64,000 nucleotides of DNA from Cupriavidus basilensis (GTDB taxonomy: Bacteria; Pseudomonadota; Gammaproteobacteria; Burkholderiales; Burkholderiaceae): positions 1,054,001-1,118,000 of the forward strand of contig NZ_CP062804.1 of the NCBI RefSeq assembly GCF_008801925.2, in the 5' to 3' direction. Shown here piece after piece: positions 46,820 through 55,773 of the stretch. Numbering within the stretch: the stretch's first letter is position 1; each line of letters begins with the position of its first letter. The position numbers and the translations under genes are program-made. The notes under the pieces are model-generated. The model worked only from the letters and a program-made list of their open reading frames with translations. It had not been told where the DNA came from and searched no databases.

Positions 46820-47662
46820 TCAGATCGCGAACTGGATATGAGGTGGCAGCCGGTCGGTGGTGTCCGGATCGGGTTCGCGCTTGATGGGCGCCTCCGCGAG
46901 ATCGGCCAGGCGCCCGGTGAATTCCTGCAGCACGTCGTCCTTGACGCGCGCGAAGCCCAGCGCGGCGCGGTCGCGCGGATGGGCCAGCGGCACCGGCAGG
47001 ATGCGCCGGATGCGTCCGGGCCGCGGCTCCATCACCACCACGCGATCGCCCAGGTAGATGGCTTCTTCGACATCGTGCGTGACCAGGATCATGGTGATGC
47101 CCTCGGCCTGCCAGATGCGGTGCAGCTCCTGCTGCAGGTAGGCGCGGGTCAGGGCGTCGAGCGCGCCGAAGGGCTCGTCGAGCAGCAGGATCTCCGGGCG
47201 CGTGACGAGCGCGCGGGCAATGGCCACGCGCTGGGACATGCCGCCCGATAGCTGGTGGGGGAACGCGGTCTCGAAGCCGGCCAGCCCCACCAGCGCGATA
47301 TGCTCGCGCACCGTGCGGCGCTTCTCGGTCTCGGTCAGGTTGGCGTTGAGCAGCGCCGTGCGGATGTTCTGCTCCACCGTCAGCCACGGGAACAGCCGGT
47401 GCTCCTGGAACACGATGCCGCGGTCCAGGCTGGTGCCCACCACGCGCTTGCCGTCGAGCAGGATCTCTCCCTTGTAGTCTTCCTCCAGCCCCACCACCAG
47501 CCGCAGCAAGGTCGATTTGCCGCAGCCGCTGGCGCCGACGATGCTGACAAACTCGCCGGGCGCGATGGACAGCGTGATGTCTTCGAGGACGGGCAGGGGC
47601 TCGCCCTTGACTTCGTATTGCTTGCGCAGGTGCGCGATATCGAGCGTGCCGGCTCGGGCCAT
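46820..47662 (-). CDS. Sulfonate/taurine-type ABC importer ATPase
   Basis: 280 residues. Walker A GASGCGKSTL, signature LSGGMSQRVAIARAL, Walker B ILLLDEPFGALD and the switch histidine (VTHDVEEA) are intact. Closest in form to SsuB/TauB. ATG 47662 is the natural start; the frame stays open to 48433 through the permease gene but that part is not protein-like. Between this gene and the permease gene lies a 15-bp tandem repeat. Confidence 0.93.
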   Translation of the reverse strand: MARAGTLDIAHLRKQYEVKGEPLPVLEDITLSIAPGEFVSIVGASGCGKSTLLRLVVGLEEDYKGEILLDGKRVVGTSLDRGIVFQEHRLFPWLTVEQNIRTALLNANLTETEKRRTVREHIALVGLAGFETAFPHQLSGGMSQRVAIARALVTRPEILLLDEPFGALDALTRAYLQQELHRIWQAEGITMILVTHDVEEAIYLGDRVVVMEPRPGRIRRILPVPLAHPRDRAALGFARVKDDVLQEFTGRLADLAEAPIKREPDPDTTDRLPPHIQFAI

Positions 47663-47678
47663 GACAGGTCTCCGGGAT

Positions 47679-47720
47679 GGGTTCAGAAGCAACGGGTTCA
47701 GACGCAACGGGTTCAGGATC
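47679..47720. repeat. 15-bp tandem repeat between permease and ATPase genes
   Basis: GGGTTCAGAAGCAAC at 47679-47693, GGGTTCAGACGCAAC at 47694-47708 and a partial third copy from 47709, which overlaps the permease stop codon. About 2.8 copies with one mismatch between the full ones. Confidence 0.85.
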
Positions 47721-48540
47721 AGAAGGCGGCGACGGAGCGCCCGCGCCACGCCAGCAGGCGGCTCTCGATGCGGCTGGCGATCCAGTTCAGCGTAAAGCCG
47801 ACCAGCCCGACCACGATCACGCCGAAGATCACCAGGTCCATCCAGAAATTCTCGCGGCCATCGGTCAGGGTGTTGCCGATGCCCTTGCCGGACACCAGCA
47901 TGTACTCGGCGCCGAGCGTGGCCAGCCAGGCGTAGATCAGTGCCAGGTGGATGCCGGCGAAGATCGACGGCGAGGCCGACGGCAGCACCACGCGCAACAG
48001 CACCTGCCGGCGCGAATACTTCAGCACGTTGGCCACTTCCAGCAGATCGGCGGGCACGGCGCGGATCCCCTCGAAGGTGTTGAGCACCACGGGGAAGAAG
48101 GCCGCGAGCGACAGGAACACCACCTTGGCGGTGTCGCCCAGCCCGAACCAGACCGAGATCAGCGGGATCCAGGCGAACAGCGAGATCTGCTTGATGGTAT
48201 GGAACGTCGGCCCCACCAGTTGCTCGAACAGCCGCGACAGCCCCAGCGCCGTGCCAAACAACAGGCCCGCGCTGGCACCCAGCGCGAAGCCGGCAATGTC
48301 GCGCCACAGGCTGGCCGACAGCGCGACAAACAGCGCGCCGCTGCGCACCTGCTCCACCGCCGTGGCCCAGACCTTGGACACCGGCACCAGCAGCGGTGAC
48401 GTGCTCCAGCCAAAACGTACCGCGGCCCACCACAGGACGATCAGGCCAACAGGAAGGACCCAGCCGCGCAACGCGCGCGGGAGGCGCAGGGAGCGCGGGT
48501 TGCCGGATTTCGTTGCCGGCGTCGTGGAGGCATCGGCCAT
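47719..48540 (-). CDS. Sulfonate/taurine-type ABC importer permease
   Basis: 273 residues, about six membrane segments, with the EAA-like loop EVANVLKYSRRQVLLRVVLP that docks on the ATPase. SsuC/TauC family. ATG 48540 with AAGGA upstream is preferred over 48573. Two permease genes in one operon suggest a heterodimeric channel or two alternative channels. Confidence 0.9.
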   Translation of the reverse strand: MADASTTPATKSGNPRSLRLPRALRGWVLPVGLIVLWWAAVRFGWSTSPLLVPVSKVWATAVEQVRSGALFVALSASLWRDIAGFALGASAGLLFGTALGLSRLFEQLVGPTFHTIKQISLFAWIPLISVWFGLGDTAKVVFLSLAAFFPVVLNTFEGIRAVPADLLEVANVLKYSRRQVLLRVVLPSASPSIFAGIHLALIYAWLATLGAEYMLVSGKGIGNTLTDGRENFWMDLVIFGVIVVGLVGFTLNWIASRIESRLLAWRGRSVAAF

Positions 48541-48574
48541 GTTGTTTTCCTTTGCTGTTGGTTTGCGCCGCAAC

Positions 48575-49423
48575 TCAGAGCCCCGGCTTGCGCCAGCGCA
48601 ATACCGCGCGCTCGGCCAGCGCCAGCACCTTGTCCAGCGCGAAGCCCACCGCGCCCACCACGATCACCGCGGCAATCACCATGTCGAGCTGGAACAGCTG
48701 CCGGCCGTACACGATCATGTAGCCCAGCCCTTCGGAGGAGGCCAGCAGCTCCACCACCACCAGCGCCAGCCACGCGTGCGTCAGCCCGTAGCGGATGCCG
48801 CTCCAGATCGGCGCGGCGGCAGCGGGAAACACCACCCGCGACAGCAGTTGCCAGCGCGTGAAGCGCAGCACCCGCGCCACCTCGATATAGCGCGTGGGCA
48901 CGTTCTGGATGCCCTTGTAGGTATTGAGCGCGATCGGTACCAGCGAGGCCTTGGCAATCAGGATGATCTTGAGCGCTTCGTCAATGCCGACCAGCAGCAT
49001 CAGCAGCGGCAGCCAGCCCAGCACGGGCACCTGGCTGAAGGCCTTGAAGGTGGGATAGACATAATCGCGGAAGCCGGGCGACAGGCCCATCGCCACGCCC
49101 AGCGCCAGCCCGCCGGCCAGGCCTAGTGCAAAGCCGCCCGCCACGCGCAACGCGCTGACGGCCAGGTTGGCCTGCAGCTCGCCGCTCTGGTACAGCTCGG
49201 TGAGGGTGTGCCAGACGGTGTCGGGGGCGGGCAGCACCTGCGGCGGAATCCACGCGAAGCGCGCCGCCACGTACCAGACCAGCAGCAGCGTCAGCGGCAC
49301 CGGCCAGGCCAGCAGCCACGCGGCATGCTGCCGGGTGGGCCGCCAGCCGTGCAACCGCTTGCCGCGTTGCGCGGGGGCGGTGCCCGCCGCGGCCGGCAGC
49401 GCCAGGGTATCGTTGGCTGCCAT
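48575..49423 (-). CDS. Sulfonate/taurine-type ABC importer permease
   Basis: 282 residues, about six membrane segments, docking loop EVARVLRFTRWQLLSRVVFP. SsuC/TauC family and clearly paralogous to the next permease. It begins four bases after the receptor gene ends. N-terminal ~45 residues are cytoplasmic and arginine-rich. Confidence 0.9.
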   Translation of the reverse strand: MAANDTLALPAAAGTAPAQRGKRLHGWRPTRQHAAWLLAWPVPLTLLLVWYVAARFAWIPPQVLPAPDTVWHTLTELYQSGELQANLAVSALRVAGGFALGLAGGLALGVAMGLSPGFRDYVYPTFKAFSQVPVLGWLPLLMLLVGIDEALKIILIAKASLVPIALNTYKGIQNVPTRYIEVARVLRFTRWQLLSRVVFPAAAAPIWSGIRYGLTHAWLALVVVELLASSEGLGYMIVYGRQLFQLDMVIAAVIVVGAVGFALDKVLALAERAVLRWRKPGL

Positions 49424-49427
49424 CGCG

Positions 49428-50525
49428 TCAGGCTCCGAGGATCTTGCCGTTGGGCTGGTAGACCGGCCAGTAGCTCTGCAGGCTCAGGTCGTTCAGCGCG
49501 GCCTTCAGGAAGCTCGGGTCGATCCACTGGTCCACGTCGAACTTCGCGCGGGAGAGCCGCAGGCGGTACGCCTGCTCGGTGGCGTCCTTGTAGCGGTTGA
49601 CCAGGAAGGGGTCGAAGTTCGGGTTCAGCCGCACGCGCAGCGGTTCGCCTTCGTAGTCTTCTTTCCAGTGCTCATAGGGCGTGCCGGCGCGCGCCCAGGT
49701 GCGCAGCACGTCTTCGCGGTTCTTTTCGTCGGAGGCCCAGCGCGCGGCCTGCACCGCGGTCTTGACCAGGTGCTGGGTGGCCTCGGGGTACTTGCTGGCG
49801 AACGCATCGGTCACCAGCACATGGCTCTGGCGCGTGTAGATGGGCGACTGGTTCTTGCTGGAGTACAGGATGCGCACCGCGCCCTTGTCGCGCAGGCGCA
49901 GGATATCCATGGCGCCGATGGCCCCGTCGATATCCCGCGTGGTGAGCGCGGCCAGGTAGCCGGCGGTGTCCAGGTTCAGCAAGCGCAGGTCCTTCTCGGC
50001 CAGGCCGTTGGCCTCAAGCAGGCGCAATGCCGGCAGATGCATATTGGTGCCCTTGAACAGCGACACGCGCTTGCCGCGCAGGTCCGCCACCGTCTTGAGC
50101 GGGGAGTCGGGCGGCACGCCGATATAGATGTTGGTGCGCACGCCCGTGGCCAGCACCAGCCGCGTCTTGAGACCGGCGGCGCGCGCCACGATGGCGGGCA
50201 GGTCGCCCTGCATCGCGAAATCGAGCTGGTTGGTGCTGATGGCTTCGTTCACGGCCGGCCCCGCGCCCTTGAAGAACAGCCATTCGATGCGCGTGCCTGA
50301 CGGCTTGAACGCCTCTTCCAGCCAGCCGCGCGCATGCGCGATGGCGATGGAGCTGCCCGCGAAAGTGGGCGGCGTGCCGGTGGCCGGCTGCGCCACGCCA
50401 ATGCGGATCACGTCGGGCCGCGCCGCGCCCGACGCGCCAAATACGCTGAGCGGGCCAGCGGACGCGGCGGCACCCAGGCCGGACACCGCAAGGCGTTTAA
50501 GAAGGGTTCGTCGCGTGATTGCCAT
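49428..50525 (-). CDS. SsuA/NMT1-like ABC receptor for an organosulfur compound
   Basis: 365 residues. The N-terminus ITRRTLLKRLAVSGLG has the twin-arginine pattern of Tat signals, followed by VIRIGVAQPATGTPPTFAG and the receptor motif FKGTNMHLPALRLLEANGL. It heads the left-facing operon. ATG 50525 starts right at the signal; a start at 50573 is less likely. Probably binds a sulfonate, sulfonamide or sulfate ester; Tat export is unusual for such receptors but occurs. Confidence 0.87.
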   Translation of the reverse strand: MAITRRTLLKRLAVSGLGAAASAGPLSVFGASGAARPDVIRIGVAQPATGTPPTFAGSSIAIAHARGWLEEAFKPSGTRIEWLFFKGAGPAVNEAISTNQLDFAMQGDLPAIVARAAGLKTRLVLATGVRTNIYIGVPPDSPLKTVADLRGKRVSLFKGTNMHLPALRLLEANGLAEKDLRLLNLDTAGYLAALTTRDIDGAIGAMDILRLRDKGAVRILYSSKNQSPIYTRQSHVLVTDAFASKYPEATQHLVKTAVQAARWASDEKNREDVLRTWARAGTPYEHWKEDYEGEPLRVRLNPNFDPFLVNRYKDATEQAYRLRLSRAKFDVDQWIDPSFLKAALNDLSLQSYWPVYQPNGKILGA

Positions 50526-50641
50526 CTTGGATGTGGTCCTGTGTCTTATGCTCGTGGGGAAGAATTCCACCAACGGCTCTCAAGATACGCGGCGCCATCG
50601 GCATGGCAGAACGAATGTTTCTGCTTTTGGATATGGCCTGC

Positions 50642-50653
50642 GCGCATATGCGC
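50642..50653. promoter_or_regulatory. Palindrome in the divergent promoter of the two organosulfur operons
   Basis: GCGCATATGCGC is a perfect 12-bp palindrome in the 251-base gap between the two operons; the core CGCATATG recurs at 50680-50687. A candidate operator or UP region; no sulfur-regulator (CysB/SsuR-type) site was recognised. Confidence 0.35.
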
Positions 50654-50776
50654 CACAGATGGCGATGGTGACGCGGCAACGCATATGGGCATGCGCTTTC
50701 CTTCGTTCCATGAGGCGGCTCGGTGGCATAGAGTGCGCCATTTTCGCTATGTGCCGAACGCACAAGGGCTGAGCCA

Positions 50777-52042
50777 ATGACCAGCAACAACGAAAAGAAC
50801 GGGCGGCCGCAGCCGGCCCGGCGCCGCTTCCTGCGCCAGGGCGCGGGCCTGGGTGGCGTGGCGCTCGCCGCCGGTGCGCCCACCCCCGTGCGGGCCGAAG
50901 TACTGACGGTGCCGCCCTGGACCCGCACGCCCGGCGAGCCGGTGCTGTGGCACGCCTACGGCCAGCCCTCCGCGTTCGAGAAGAACGTGATCCGGCGCAA
51001 CCGCGGCCCCGCGCCGATGCCCGGCGCGAACTCCTCCATGACGCCGCTGCAGGACCTGCGCGGCATCATCACGCCCACGGGCCTGGTGTTCGAGCGCCAC
51101 CACGCGGGCATCCCGCAGATCGATCCGGCGCAGCATCGCCTCGCTGTGCATGGCCTGGTGGAGCGCCCGCGCATCTTCACCATGGACGACCTGGTGCGCT
51201 TGCCATCGGTCTCGCGCATCCACTTCCTGGAGTGCTCAGGCAATACCGGGCGCGAATGGCGCGCGCCCAGCGCTACTTCCGTGCAGATCAGCCACGGCTT
51301 GCTGTCGTGCTGCGAATGGACGGGCGTGCCGCTTCCCGTCGTGCTGGATGAGGTGGGCGTGCGCCCCGAAGCCGCCTGGCTGCTGGCCGAGGGCGCTGAC
51401 TCCGCCACCATGACGCGCAGCGTGCCGATGGCCAAGGCGATGGAAGACGCGCTGCTGGTCTACGCGCAGAACGGCGAGGCGCTGCGGCCCGAGCACGGCT
51501 ACCCGCTGCGGCTGTTCCTGCCGGGCTTCGAGGGCAATATGAGCATCAAATGGCTGCGCCGGCTCAAGCTCGGCCGCGCGCCCTTCATGACGCGCGAGGA
51601 GACATCCAAGTACACGGACTCATTGCCGGACGGCAGCGCGCGTCAGTTCACCTTCATGATGGACGTGAAGTCCGTGATCACCTTTCCCGCGCCGGACCAC
51701 CGGCTGCGCGACAAGGGCTTTTACGAAATCTCCGGCCTCGCCTGGTCCGGCTACGGCCGCATCCGGCGCGTGGAAGTGTCGGTGGACGGCGGGCGCAACT
51801 GGCGCGAGGCGCAGTTGCAGGATCCCGTGCTGGACCGCGCGCTCACGCGCTTTCGCACGCCATGGCGCTGGGAGGGCGGCCCGGCCGTGCTGCAAAGCCG
51901 CGCCATCGACGAGGCGGGCAATGTGCAGCCCTTGCCGGACCAGCTGGTGGCCGCGCGCGGCTATGAGTCCACCTACCACTACAACGCCATACAAGCCTGG
52001 CGCGTCAGCGCCGACGGGAGCATTGCCAATGCGCGCGCTTGA
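50777..52042 (+). CDS. SoxC-like sulfite dehydrogenase, molybdenum subunit
   Basis: 421 residues. Tat signal (ARRRFLRQGAGLGG, cut near VRAE), then an oxidoreductase molybdopterin domain with the Mo-ligand cysteine in FLECSGNTGREW and a C-terminal dimerisation domain (about 290-410, RVEVSVDGGRNW). Periplasmic; oxidises sulfite, or in SoxCD a protein-bound sulfane sulfur. Followed by an overlapping cytochrome c gene, its likely electron acceptor. No other sox genes are present, so it probably detoxifies and harvests sulfite set free by the neighbouring dioxygenases and monooxygenase. Confidence 0.88.
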   Translation: MTSNNEKNGRPQPARRRFLRQGAGLGGVALAAGAPTPVRAEVLTVPPWTRTPGEPVLWHAYGQPSAFEKNVIRRNRGPAPMPGANSSMTPLQDLRGIITPTGLVFERHHAGIPQIDPAQHRLAVHGLVERPRIFTMDDLVRLPSVSRIHFLECSGNTGREWRAPSATSVQISHGLLSCCEWTGVPLPVVLDEVGVRPEAAWLLAEGADSATMTRSVPMAKAMEDALLVYAQNGEALRPEHGYPLRLFLPGFEGNMSIKWLRRLKLGRAPFMTREETSKYTDSLPDGSARQFTFMMDVKSVITFPAPDHRLRDKGFYEISGLAWSGYGRIRRVEVSVDGGRNWREAQLQDPVLDRALTRFRTPWRWEGGPAVLQSRAIDEAGNVQPLPDQLVAARGYESTYHYNAIQAWRVSADGSIANARA

Positions 52043-52628
52043 ATCCCACCGTCCTCACCTTGCCGCCGCCGTACTGGCGATGGCCGCGGTTTGCGCACAG
52101 GCACAGGCGCAAACCTACGGCATTGGCTTGCTGGCCAGCGAGCGCGATCTCGCCGCCTGGAACATCGATGTCACGCCAGATGGCGCCGGGCTGCCGCCAG
52201 GCAGCGGCAGCGTGACGCTTGGCAAGCAGGTCTACGAGAACCAGTGCGCCGCGTGCCACGGCTTGAAAGGAGAAGGCAAGCCGGCCGATGCGCTGGCCGG
52301 CGGGCATGGCAGCCTGAAAGGCGGTGGCGTCAATGGCAAGCCGCCGTTGAAAACCATCGGCAGCTTCTGGCCGTATGCGACGACAGTGTTCGACTTTATC
52401 AACCGGGCCATGCCATACAACGCGCCGCAGAGCCTCAAGGCGGATGAGGTCTATGCCGTCACCGCCTATCTGCTGCACCTGAACGGCATCGTGCCGGCGG
52501 ATGCCGTGCTGGATGCACGCACGTTGCCGCAGGTGCGCATGCCGAATCGCGATGGCTTCGTCGCGGACGCGCGGCCCGATACCGCGAATGTGCCTTGCCG
52601 CCGCGGCTGTGGCGCACCGGCACGTTGA
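52029..52628 (+). CDS. Cytochrome c subunit of the sulfite dehydrogenase (SoxD/SorB-like)
   Basis: 199 residues, signal peptide ending near AQAQAQ, single heme-binding CAACHG motif (near residue 74) and a candidate axial methionine in RAMPYNAPQSL, as in SoxD. Much shorter than classical SoxD (one heme domain). The C-terminus has two further cysteines (CRRGC) of unclear role. ATG 52029 overlaps the end of the molybdenum subunit gene by 14 bases, indicating coupled translation. Confidence 0.87.
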   Translation: MRALESHRPHLAAAVLAMAAVCAQAQAQTYGIGLLASERDLAAWNIDVTPDGAGLPPGSGSVTLGKQVYENQCAACHGLKGEGKPADALAGGHGSLKGGGVNGKPPLKTIGSFWPYATTVFDFINRAMPYNAPQSLKADEVYAVTAYLLHLNGIVPADAVLDARTLPQVRMPNRDGFVADARPDTANVPCRRGCGAPAR

Positions 52629-52833
52629 GCCTGCGCGGACATCACGCGAGACGCCCATATGCGATAAGCGAATAAGCGGCAGCGATTACATTCGTTGACC
52701 GCTCCAGTCCGGGATCACTACAGTGCAAAGCTTAAGAACAAGCGGTGCAGGCCTGCCTGTTGCCTTGAGCAGCCAGGTGCGGAGCCGCGCGCTTGCCGCT
52801 ACGCACTTTCGGTCCCCCGCTTAAGAGCTTGTC

Positions 52834-53751
52834 ATGACGATTGGAACCCACCCGGCCTCAATTTCCCGCGCCACCGCGCCCGCTGCTTTCGCCGGCAGCG
52901 CCCGGTTCGAGATCCGCCCCTTCGACGCGCCGCTGGGCGCCGAGATCGTCGGCCTGGACCTCGCCGAGCCGCTGTCCGCGGAAGACTTCGCCCGCATCCA
53001 CCGCGCGCATCTCGATTACCACGTGGTGGTCTTCCGTGATCAGCGCATCACGCCCGCGCAGCAGATCGCGTTCAGCCGCCGCTTTGGCCCGCTGCAGATC
53101 CATGTGCTGCACCAGTTCCAGCTTGCCAACCACCCCGAGATCCTGATCGTCTCCAACGTGCTCAAGGACGGCAAGCCGATCGGGCTGGGCGATGCCGGGC
53201 ATTTCTGGCATTCCGATCTCTCGTACAAGGAAAAGCCCAGCCTGGGCTCGCTGCTGCATGCCCAGGAATTGCCGGCCGAGGGCGGCGACACCTTGTTCGC
53301 CAACATGCACCTGGCCTGGGAAACGCTGCCCGCGCATCTCAAGGCGAAGGTGGACGGGCTCAAGGCCGAGCACACCTACCTGGCCAGATACGCCGAGCTG
53401 CAACAGCGCAGCCCGTGGCGTCCCAACCTGACGCCCGAGCAGATCGCGCAAGTGGCCCCCGTGCTGCAGCCGGTGGTGCGCACGCACCCGGAGACCGGGC
53501 GGCGCGCACTGTTCGTCAGCGAGCATTTCACCACGCGCATCAAGGGGCTGCCCGAAGACGAAAGCCGCGACCTGCTGGCGCAGCTGTTCGCGCATAGCGT
53601 CAAGCCCGAGCATATCTACCGCCACGCCTGGCAGGAACATGACCTGGTGTTCTGGGACAACCGCTCGCTGCTGCATCTGGCTGCAGGCTGCCCGCAGGCC
53701 ATGCGCCGCGTGATGTACCGCACCACCATCGAAGGCGATCTGCCCGTCTGA
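52834..53751 (+). CDS. TauD/TfdA-family 2-oxoglutarate-dependent dioxygenase
   Basis: 305 residues. His/Asp iron ligands in FWHSDLSYKEK, distal His in FWDNRSLLHLA, Arg in MYRTTIEGD. Distinct from the dioxygenase at 45838-46788, so the pair probably serves different substrates. It precedes an ABC importer and follows the sulfite dehydrogenase; release of sulfite from an imported sulfonate is the likely role. The 205-base gap before it contains no gene. Confidence 0.9.
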   Translation: MTIGTHPASISRATAPAAFAGSARFEIRPFDAPLGAEIVGLDLAEPLSAEDFARIHRAHLDYHVVVFRDQRITPAQQIAFSRRFGPLQIHVLHQFQLANHPEILIVSNVLKDGKPIGLGDAGHFWHSDLSYKEKPSLGSLLHAQELPAEGGDTLFANMHLAWETLPAHLKAKVDGLKAEHTYLARYAELQQRSPWRPNLTPEQIAQVAPVLQPVVRTHPETGRRALFVSEHFTTRIKGLPEDESRDLLAQLFAHSVKPEHIYRHAWQEHDLVFWDNRSLLHLAAGCPQAMRRVMYRTTIEGDLPV

Positions 53752-53823
53752 GCGGCACGCATCGCACGTGGCAGGGCGGGCCTGGCCCGTCTCCTGCACG
53801 CTGCCGAATTCACGGCTTTTATC

Positions 53824-53859
53824 GTATCCACAGTATCCGCAATACTCACAATATCCACC
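53824..53859. repeat. Four 9-bp tandem repeats upstream of the receptor gene
   Basis: GTATCCACA, GTATCCGCA, ATACTCACA and ATATCCACC follow one another at 53824-53859, ending 11 bases before the receptor start. Confidence 0.8.
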
Positions 53860-53869
53860 GGAGTCCCGC

Positions 53870-54904
53870 ATGTCCCTGCTACGTTCCCGTCTTTTCTCCG
53901 CCCGCTGGCCGCGTGGCGTCGTCGCGCTGACGCTCGCCGCCGGCATGGCGGCCACGGGCGCGGCCCACGCGGAGGGGAAGATCCGCATCGCCGAGCAGTT
54001 CGGCGTGGTCTACCTGCTGCTCAACGTGGCGCGCGACCAGCAGCTGATCGAGAAGCAAGGCAAGCAGCAGGGCGTGGACGTCAAGGTGGAATGGACCCAG
54101 CTCTCCGGCGGCGCCGCCGTCAACGATGCGCTGCTGTCCGGCGCCATCGATATCGCCGGCGCGGGCGTGGGCCCCTTGCTGACGGTGTGGGACCGCACGC
54201 ACGGCAAGCAGAACGTGAAGGGCGTGGCATCGCTCGGCAACTTCCCTTACTACCTGGTCAGCAACAATCCCAAGGTCAAGACCATCGCCGACTTTACCGA
54301 CAAGGACCGCATCGCGCTGCCCGCGGTATCGGTCTCGGTGCAGTCGCGCGTGCTGCAACTGGCTGCGGCCAAGCAATGGGGCGACAAGGAATTCAACCGG
54401 CTGGACAAGTGGACGGTGGCGGTGCCGCATCCCGATGCCGCTGCGGCCATCATCGCCGGTGGCACCGAGATCAGCGGCCACTTCGGCAACCCGCCGTTCC
54501 AGGAGCAGGAGCTGGCCGGCAATCCCAATGCGCGCATCGTGCTCAACTCGTATGACGTGCTGGGCGGCCCTAGCTCGGCCACGGTGCTCTATGCCACCGA
54601 GAAATTCCGCAACGACAACCCCAAGACCTACCGCGCCTTTGTCGATGCGCTGGCCGAGGCGGCCAGGTTTGCCACCGCCAACCCGGAAGCCGCCGCCGAC
54701 CTGTATATCCGCGTCAACAAGGCCAAGATCGATCGCGCGCTGCTGGTCAAGATCCTGAAGAACCCGCAGGTGCAGTTCAAGGTTGCGCCGCAGAACACCT
54801 TTGCGCTGGCCGAGTTCATGCACCGGGTGGGCGCCATCCGCAACCAGCCGGAATCCTGGCAGGATTATTTCTTCCAGGATCCGGTCACCGCGCAGGGCAG
54901 CTGA
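53870..54904 (+). CDS. SsuA/TauA-like ABC receptor
   Basis: 344 residues. Signal peptide cut near AAHAEG, then KIRIAEQFGVVYLLLNVARD and SGGAAVNDALLSGAIDIAGA, typical of NMT1/SsuA-like receptors. It starts the second importer set (receptor, ATPase, permease). ATG 53870 follows a GGAG; the open frame further upstream reads through the 9-bp repeats and is not signal-like. Confidence 0.88.
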   Translation: MSLLRSRLFSARWPRGVVALTLAAGMAATGAAHAEGKIRIAEQFGVVYLLLNVARDQQLIEKQGKQQGVDVKVEWTQLSGGAAVNDALLSGAIDIAGAGVGPLLTVWDRTHGKQNVKGVASLGNFPYYLVSNNPKVKTIADFTDKDRIALPAVSVSVQSRVLQLAAAKQWGDKEFNRLDKWTVAVPHPDAAAAIIAGGTEISGHFGNPPFQEQELAGNPNARIVLNSYDVLGGPSSATVLYATEKFRNDNPKTYRAFVDALAEAARFATANPEAAADLYIRVNKAKIDRALLVKILKNPQVQFKVAPQNTFALAEFMHRVGAIRNQPESWQDYFFQDPVTAQGS

Positions 54905-54905
54905 C

Positions 54906-55754
54906 ATGAGCGCGCAACCTTCCCCGCTACGCGTGGTTTCCGCCCGCGCTGCCCCCGCGCCGCTGTTGCAGGTCGACGGCGTCTCGCTGGAATACCGCAC
55001 CCCCGAGCGCGTGGTGCGTGCCACCCATCAGGTCAGCTTCGATGTCCATGCGGCCGATCGCTTTGTGCTGCTCGGCCCGTCGGGCTGCGGCAAGTCGACC
55101 TTGCTCAAGGCCGTGGCGGGCTTCGTTGCGCCGTGCGAGGGCGAGATCCGGCTCGAAGGTGCGCCCGTCAGCGCGCCCGGCCCCGACCGCATCGTGGTGT
55201 TCCAGGAGTTCGACCAGTTGCCGCCCTGGAAGACGGTGCGGCAGAACGTGATGTTCCCGCTCATGCAGTCGCGCGGCATGTCGCGCTGCGAGGCGTCCGA
55301 ATGCGCACTGCATTTCCTCGACAAGGTGGGGCTGGCCAACTTTGCCGATGCCTATCCGCATACCCTGTCGGGCGGCATGAAGCAGCGCGTGGCGATTGCC
55401 CGCGCGCTGGCGATGCGCCCCAAGGTACTGCTGATGGACGAGCCCTTTGCCGCGCTGGATGCGCTTACGCGCCGGCGCATGCAGGAGGAGTTGCTGGCGC
55501 TGTGGCACGACGCCGCCTTCACGCTGCTGTTTGTCACGCATTCGATCGAAGAGGCGCTGGTGGTGGGCAGCCGCATCCTGCTGCTGTCGCCGCATCCGGG
55601 GCGCGTGCGCGCCGAGCTCAACAGCCACCAGTTCGACCTGGCCAGCCAGGGCGGGGCGGAGTTCCAGGCTACCGCGCAACGCATCCACCATCTGCTGTTC
55701 GACGAAGCGCCGCACCCGGCGCCGTCGCCGGCGCGCACCGCGCAGGCGCGCTGA
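54906..55754 (+). CDS. SsuB/TauB-like ABC importer ATPase
   Basis: 282 residues. Walker A GPSGCGKSTL, signature LSGGMKQRVAIARAL, Walker B LLMDEPFAALD and VTHSIEEA all present. Starts one base after the receptor stop. N-terminal ~20 residues are a variable extension. Confidence 0.93.
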   Translation: MSAQPSPLRVVSARAAPAPLLQVDGVSLEYRTPERVVRATHQVSFDVHAADRFVLLGPSGCGKSTLLKAVAGFVAPCEGEIRLEGAPVSAPGPDRIVVFQEFDQLPPWKTVRQNVMFPLMQSRGMSRCEASECALHFLDKVGLANFADAYPHTLSGGMKQRVAIARALAMRPKVLLMDEPFAALDALTRRRMQEELLALWHDAAFTLLFVTHSIEEALVVGSRILLLSPHPGRVRAELNSHQFDLASQGGAEFQATAQRIHHLLFDEAPHPAPSPARTAQAR

Positions 55755-55773
55755 ACGCCCGCCAGGATTGACC

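Noticed and set aside
47663..48433. Extension of the importer ATPase frame through the permease gene as a fusion
   Set aside because: The extension is the permease gene read in another frame; the ATPase has a proper start at 47662.
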